Shown: piece after piece, positions 5,187 to 9,022 of the stretch | How positions within the stretch are numbered: the first letter of the stretch is position 1 | How the letters are laid out: each line of letters starts with the position of its first letter | Assembly (NCBI GenBank): GCA_031279735.1 | Contig: JAITHX010000163.1 | Span: forward strand, 1-9,022 | Direction of reading: 5' to 3' | DNA from: Prevotellaceae bacterium | Lineage (GTDB): Bacteria > Bacteroidota > Bacteroidia > Bacteroidales > UBA932 | DNA length: 9,022 nucleotides | Program-made: the position numbers and the translations under genes | The notes under the pieces: model-generated | Database searches by the model: none | What the model saw: only the letters and a program-made list of their open reading frames with translations | What the model was told of the DNA's origin: nothing

Positions 5187-6583
5187 TGATCGTTTATTTC
5201 ATTGCGGCTCTCGCTGCCGGCACGATGATAATGCGCGCAAAGACGCGCAACGCTGTTTTCCTTGCCGCCGGCGCGTTTCTCGCCCTTCAGGCGGCGCTCG
5301 TTCCCTGCATCGCGCTGAGGAAGGGAGCGACGGAACTCGGAATTTTCGAGTACGACAGTCTCGGCATCTTGTTCTTCGCGGTCATGGCGGCGATAGCCGT
5401 CGCGGTGTTCGCTCACGGGCGGACATATCTCGACAACGAAACCCTCCGACAGCTGAAACACTATCATGCCGCTTTCGTTTCGCTCTGCGTCTCGATGACG
5501 GGCGCGTACTTCTCGAACAACGTCACCGCAACTTGGGTGATGATGGAAGCCACCACTCTGGGTTCCGCCATGCTGATCTATCACCGGCGCACGGCGCGCG
5601 CGCTCGAAGCGGCATGGAAGTACGTGTTCGTTTGTTCGGTAGGGGTGCTGACCGCCTATCTCGGAATACTTTTTCTCAGCATCATGCTCAAGCCGGGCGG
5701 AGGAGCCATGTCGTTCGACGTGCTGACTGCGGCGGCGCGCGAGGCCGAACCTCTTTATCTGAAACTCGCCTTCGTGCTGGTGCTGACGGGCTACAGCTGC
5801 AAGATGGAGTTCTTTCCGCTCTATCCCATAGGGGTTGACGCCAATCAAGTGACGCCCGCCCCGATGAGCGCGTTTTTCTCGACCGCGATGGTCAACATGG
5901 GTTTCGTGGCTATATTCAGAATACACAAGATACTCGACGTTTCGCCCGTAGCCGAATGGGCGCGCAGCGTGATGTTCGCTGCCGGGGCGTGTTCGCTGCT
6001 GGTGTCGGCGATATTCATCATGCGCGCAAGGCACGGCAAAAGGCTGTTCGCCTATTCCACCGTCGAAAACATGGGAATAGTCCTGCTGATTCTCTCAACG
6101 GGGCACAACGGAATGACCTACGCCGTGTTTCACGTTCTCATGCATTCGCTCGTCAAATCCGTCGCCTTTCTGCGGCTGTCGCTCGTGGGCAAAACCTACG
6201 GCTCCTACCGCGAGGAGGCTATCGGGGGCTATCGCGAAGTTTCGCCCGTCGGTTCGCTGGAACTCGTGCTGTGCCTTGCGGGGCTGGCTGCCATACCTCC
6301 GTCGGCGCTTTTCGTTTCGGAGATGTATGTGTTCGGCGAAACGAGCCGCAACCTTGCGGCGTTCGCCTTCGTGCTGCTGATGACCTGCGTTATCACTGGC
6401 TTTCTCGCCGCGCGATTTATGAAGATAGTCTATGGTCCGAAACCGGCGGCGCCGCTGTCGGCTGCCCGCGAAGACCGCAGGACAACGGGACTGCGGTTCG
6501 CGTTCCTCTCCGCGTTCTTCTTTTTCGGTCTCTACCGCCCGCAGTGGTTCGCCGACATGATAGCCGAATGTATCAGCAATTGA
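5183..6583 (+). CDS. HyfF/NuoL-like proton-translocating membrane subunit
   Basis: This is a polytopic inner-membrane protein of the Proton_antipo_M family (NuoL/M/N, MrpA/D, HycC/HyfF), whose members move protons or ions in complex I, group 4 hydrogenases and Mrp antiporters. The 466 residues form about a dozen hydrophobic segments. Key family residues are visible: the TM5-type glutamate in MMEATTLGSAM (E122), the TM7-type lysine in GYSCKMEFFPLYPIG (K207) followed by TPAPMSAFFSTAMVN, YSTVENMGIVLL at 291-302, and HVLMHSLVKSVAFL at 317-330 (K325). The METTT-like TM5 and YSTVENMG are closest to HyfF/HycC-type subunits. It is shorter than E. coli HyfF (about 526 aa). The start at 5183 overlaps pyrB by 4 nt; ATG at 5186 is an equal alternative. 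No hydrogenase, quinone or NiFe subunits accompany it here, so its complex and substrate are unknown. Confidence 0.85.
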   Translation: MMIVYFIAALAAGTMIMRAKTRNAVFLAAGAFLALQAALVPCIALRKGATELGIFEYDSLGILFFAVMAAIAVAVFAHGRTYLDNETLRQLKHYHAAFVSLCVSMTGAYFSNNVTATWVMMEATTLGSAMLIYHRRTARALEAAWKYVFVCSVGVLTAYLGILFLSIMLKPGGGAMSFDVLTAAAREAEPLYLKLAFVLVLTGYSCKMEFFPLYPIGVDANQVTPAPMSAFFSTAMVNMGFVAIFRIHKILDVSPVAEWARSVMFAAGACSLLVSAIFIMRARHGKRLFAYSTVENMGIVLLILSTGHNGMTYAVFHVLMHSLVKSVAFLRLSLVGKTYGSYREEAIGGYREVSPVGSLELVLCLAGLAAIPPSALFVSEMYVFGETSRNLAAFAFVLLMTCVITGFLAARFMKIVYGPKPAAPLSAAREDRRTTGLRFAFLSAFFFFGLYRPQWFADMIAECISN

Positions 6584-6609
6584 ATATTAATCTTATTAAA
6601 ATACAATCC

Positions 6610-7719
6610 ATGACAAAAAAAAATTACCTCATTCCGCTCGCATCGCTGCTTGCATCGCTGCTCGCATTGCAATCCTGCACCTCCGCCGATCCTCTCGACC
6701 AGCGAAACATAGGGAGCATTATGGAAAAAGTTGCTATCTGGCAGCTTGCCCACCCTCGACACACGGCGAACGACTGGACTAACGGCGCGTTCTACGCCGG
6801 AGTTTACGCTGCCGCCGAAACCACTAAGTCCGGACGTTTGCGCGATGCGCTCTTCGCTCTCGGCGATTCGGTGAAATGGCGTCCCTACCGACGCTGGTAC
6901 CACGCCGACGACATCGCTATCTGTCAAACCTTCATCGACCTCTACCGCACCGAAAAACGTCCCGAAATGATTCGCGCAACCATCGACACTATCGACAAGC
7001 ATCTCGCGCTTCCCTATCCGGTGAAGGATGTCGAGGTTATCAAGTGGTGGTGGTGCGACGCCCTGTTCATGGGTCCCGCCGCACTGGTGAAACTCGGCGT
7101 CACGCTCGGCGACGACCGCTATCTCAAGGGCAACGACACGCTGTTTCGCGAATGTTACGATCTGCTCTACGACAAGGAGGAACGTCTCTTCGCCCGCGAC
7201 CTGAACTACGTTATCAAGGGCGACGTCAACGACAGGCGCGAAGCCAACGGCAAGAAAATCTTCTGGTCGCGCGGCAACGGCTGGGTGATGGGCGGACTGA
7301 CGAGAATACTGAAAGAGCTGCCCGCCGACTATCCCGCCCGCCCGTTCTACGAACAGCTGTTTAAGGACATGGCGGCGCGCGTTCTGTCTATCCGTCAGTC
7401 CGACGGACTGTGGCGCGCCAGCCTGCTCGACCCCGATTCCTACCCCGGAGGCGAAACCAGCGGCTCGTCGTTCTTCTGCTACGCTCTCGCATGGGGAATC
7501 AACGCCGGACTGCTCGACAAGGCGACTTATCTGCCCGCCGTACAAACTACTTGGGCTGCCCTCTACAACTGCGTCAACGCCGAAGGACGTCTCGGCTGGG
7601 CACAGCCCGTCGGCGCCGATCCCCGCAAGAACTTCAATGCCGACAGCTACGAGAACTACGCATCGGGCGCCTTTCTGCTTGCCGGAAGCGAAGTGATGAA
7701 ATTACCCGCGAAGCTATGA
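6610..7719 (+). CDS. GH105/GH88-type unsaturated glycuronyl hydrolase, predicted lipoprotein
   Basis: Enzymes of this family hydrolyse the unsaturated uronic acid left at the non-reducing end of oligosaccharides by polysaccharide lyases, typically from rhamnogalacturonan or related pectins. The 369-residue protein has an (alpha/alpha)6-barrel-type sequence: WTNGAFYAGVYAAAE near 56-70, WYHADDIAICQTFIDLY at 96-112, WWWCDALFMGPAALVKLG at 146-163, FWSRGNGWVMGGLTRIL at 218-234, and GGETSGSSFF at 280-289. D150 in CDALFMGP aligns, from memory, with the catalytic aspartate of YteR. The start at 6610 is chosen because it gives a signal peptide ending in a lipobox (LQSC, C23), so the enzyme is probably anchored in the envelope facing the periplasm. 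In-frame sequence upstream (5956-6609) is only an open frame over the preceding gene. It lies 26 nt after that gene. Substrate is not determinable; no SusCD pair or lyase is in view. Confidence 0.87.
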   Translation: MTKKNYLIPLASLLASLLALQSCTSADPLDQRNIGSIMEKVAIWQLAHPRHTANDWTNGAFYAGVYAAAETTKSGRLRDALFALGDSVKWRPYRRWYHADDIAICQTFIDLYRTEKRPEMIRATIDTIDKHLALPYPVKDVEVIKWWWCDALFMGPAALVKLGVTLGDDRYLKGNDTLFRECYDLLYDKEERLFARDLNYVIKGDVNDRREANGKKIFWSRGNGWVMGGLTRILKELPADYPARPFYEQLFKDMAARVLSIRQSDGLWRASLLDPDSYPGGETSGSSFFCYALAWGINAGLLDKATYLPAVQTTWAALYNCVNAEGRLGWAQPVGADPRKNFNADSYENYASGAFLLAGSEVMKLPAKL

Positions 7720-8744
7720 ATCAAAGCGAAGAAAAGGGGAAACCTCTCGCCCGCCGGCAGTTTTTGCGCGCCTGCGGAACGGCGCTTGCCGGAGGTTCGG
7801 TGATTGCCGTATCGGGCAATCTGGCTAAGAAAGCGACCGACAAGCGCAAATTCGCTTTCGGCGCCCTGACCCCCGAAAGGGACGGAAACACGTTCGTCGC
7901 CCCCTACCGGCTCGTCGCCTCGTTCGAGACCGGCGGCGCGGTGCACTGCTTCGACGTGGCCGACGACAAGTTCTTCGCCGCCCTGCCCGACCGGATAGCG
8001 GTGTTCGACGCCGCCGGCGCCCGCCTCGCGGAGTTTGCCGCGGCGCGCGAAACGCGGGACATAGCCGTTGCGTCCGACGGCGTTTATCTGCTTCATCCGG
8101 CGGGCTTCGACGCGGTTTCCCGCGACGGCGCGCCGCTGCGTTCGGCGGAAGCGTGCAGCCCCGATTCGGACTACTGCTCTTTCGCGCTCACGGACACGCA
8201 CGTGTTCGTGACCGACGCCGCCAACAAACATATCTGCAAATACACCCGCAACGGCGTATTCGTGAAGTTCATCGACAGCCCCAACCGCTTTATCATTCCC
8301 AGCTACACGTTCGGCATAGAAGCGGCGAACGGCATGATCTACTGCTCCAATTCGGGCAGGCACAGCATAGAACGCTTCTCCGAAGAGGGCGATTATCTCG
8401 GCTCGTTCGGCAAGGCGGGCGGCGCGGAGGGAACATTCGCCGGATGCTGCAATCCGGTTCACGTGACCGGAACCCCGTGGGGCGACATCATCACCTCCGA
8501 AAAAGGCGTTGCCCGCATCAGCTGCTACGGAGGCGACGGTACCTTCCGCGGCACCCTGCTCGCCTCGCGCGAACTCGGACGGGGAGCAAAGGCTTTCGAC
8601 GTGAAGACCGAAGGCGACAAACTCCACGTGGCGGGCGAAGGGCGAATCTCGACGTTCAAGTACGATAAACAGGCTGCGGCATTGGCTGCTGCGGCGGCGG
8701 CGTCGTGCGGAAACTGCGCCGTCAACTGTCCGCTGCGCGCATAA
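7716..8744 (+). CDS. Tat-exported NHL-type beta-propeller protein with a C-terminal cysteine cluster
   Basis: The N-terminus carries a twin-arginine signal, LARRQFLRACGTALAGGSVIAVSG (R13, R14, then a hydrophobic stretch), which predicts export of a folded and possibly cofactor-bearing protein. Residues 60-317 show repeated beta-propeller strands of NHL type, such as FDVADDKFFAALPDRIAVFD, SFALTDTHVFVTDAANKHICKY and IYCSNSGRHSIERFSEEGDYLGSFG. They include FAGCCNPVHV (241-250) and ITSEKGVARISCYG (259-272), which I recall from a family of bacterial NHL proteins. After an alanine-rich linker (320-329) the protein ends in CGNCAVNCPLRA, with C331, C334 and C338. That CxxCxxxCP spacing resembles three of the four ligands of a ferredoxin-type iron-sulfur site. 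There are 12 cysteines in 342 residues. The start overlaps the preceding stop by 4 nt. The function is unknown; redox scaffolding is only a guess. Confidence 0.75.
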   Translation: MNQSEEKGKPLARRQFLRACGTALAGGSVIAVSGNLAKKATDKRKFAFGALTPERDGNTFVAPYRLVASFETGGAVHCFDVADDKFFAALPDRIAVFDAAGARLAEFAAARETRDIAVASDGVYLLHPAGFDAVSRDGAPLRSAEACSPDSDYCSFALTDTHVFVTDAANKHICKYTRNGVFVKFIDSPNRFIIPSYTFGIEAANGMIYCSNSGRHSIERFSEEGDYLGSFGKAGGAEGTFAGCCNPVHVTGTPWGDIITSEKGVARISCYGGDGTFRGTLLASRELGRGAKAFDVKTEGDKLHVAGEGRISTFKYDKQAAALAAAAAASCGNCAVNCPLRA

Positions 8745-8796
8745 GGAATATGTCGGAAATAAACGCATAAACGATATAAAACAAAACATCTCGACC

Positions 8797-9022
8797 ATGA
8801 AAGTTAAAGATTTAATGTCGCGACTCGAGTTCAAGTATCCTCACGAAAGGGAATATTTGCAGGCGGTACGCGAAGTGCTCGAATCTGTTGAAGAAACATA
8901 CAGCGAGCATCCCGAATTTGAAAAGGCGAAGATAGCCGAACGCATAGTCGAACCCGACAGGATATTCACCTTCAAGGTGTCGTGGCAGGACGACCGGGGC
9001 GAAATACACGTCAACACCGGCT
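8797..9022 (+). CDS. gdhA: Glutamate dehydrogenase, 5' end (cut by the window edge)
   Basis: The first 75 codons encode the N-terminal helical part of the hexameric glutamate dehydrogenase family, likely the NADP-type enzyme that makes glutamate from 2-oxoglutarate and ammonia in the cytosol. Recognisable features are MKVKDLMSRLEFKYPHEREYLQAVREVLES (1-30), HPEFEKAKIAERIVEPDR at 38-55, and FKVSWQDDRGEIHVNTG, the start of the conserved GDH N-terminal domain, at 59-75. The catalytic lysines and nucleotide-binding domain lie beyond the window. It begins 52 nt after the propeller gene; no consensus TAnnTTTG box is visible in that gap, so it may be co-transcribed or have a weak promoter. Cofactor preference cannot be read from this part. 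Confidence 0.88.
   Translation, partial: MKVKDLMSRLEFKYPHEREYLQAVREVLESVEETYSEHPEFEKAKIAERIVEPDRIFTFKVSWQDDRGEIHVNTG

Noticed and set aside
5956..6609. N-terminal extension of the GH105 reading frame by 218 codons
   Set aside because: It overlaps the HyfF-like gene in another frame, is arginine-rich nonsense, and a lipoprotein signal peptide begins at the ATG at 6610.
7410..7715. N-terminal extension of the Tat propeller reading frame by 102 codons
   Set aside because: It overlaps the GH105 gene out of frame; the Tat signal requires the start at 7716.

Overview
The window looks like a chromosomal segment from a member of the Bacteroidota, most likely order Bacteroidales. The grounds are the Bacteroidota-type promoters (TAnnTTTG -7 boxes, some with an upstream TTTG), the lack of strong Shine-Dalgarno sequences, and proteins (AsnS, an MltF-like transglycosylase, GdhA) that resemble Bacteroidales versions as I remember them. 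No genus can be named from the sequence alone.

Layout. Bases 1-344 hold no supportable gene, only a dispersed inverted-repeat element and a promoter. That promoter precedes a small hypothetical gene (345-704) whose last codons run into a copy of the same repeat. Bases 705-1457 contain no gene but are dense with repeats: a perfect 26-bp palindrome, three 23-bp-spaced palindromes of which two fold together into a compensated hairpin, ten 11-bp tandem repeats, a 126-nt near-palindrome, four 7-bp tandem repeats and two -7 boxes in front of asnS. After asnS (1458-2855) and a 291-bp spacer comes a lytic transglycosylase related to MltF (3147-4211), with a likely intrinsic terminator at its end.

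From 4278 rightward the genes are packed as one apparent operon: pyrB, a HyfF/NuoL-like proton-channel membrane subunit (4-nt overlap with pyrB), a GH105-type unsaturated glycuronyl hydrolase lipoprotein (26-nt gap), and a Tat-exported NHL-type beta-propeller protein with a cysteine tail (4-nt overlap). After 52 nt comes the 5' end of gdhA, cut off by the window edge. All genes are on the + strand.

Functionally the window mixes housekeeping (asparagine charging, pyrimidine synthesis, ammonia assimilation, murein turnover) with two envelope proteins of less obvious purpose. The points most worth a second look are the repeat-packed region 705-1393, the single complex-I-like subunit coupled to pyrB with no pyrI directly after pyrB, the transglycosylase whose substrate-binding module is much shortened, and the Tat propeller protein ending in a CxxCxxxCP cluster. 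I found no CRISPR array, transposase, tRNA or rRNA, and no clear new defence or mobile system.
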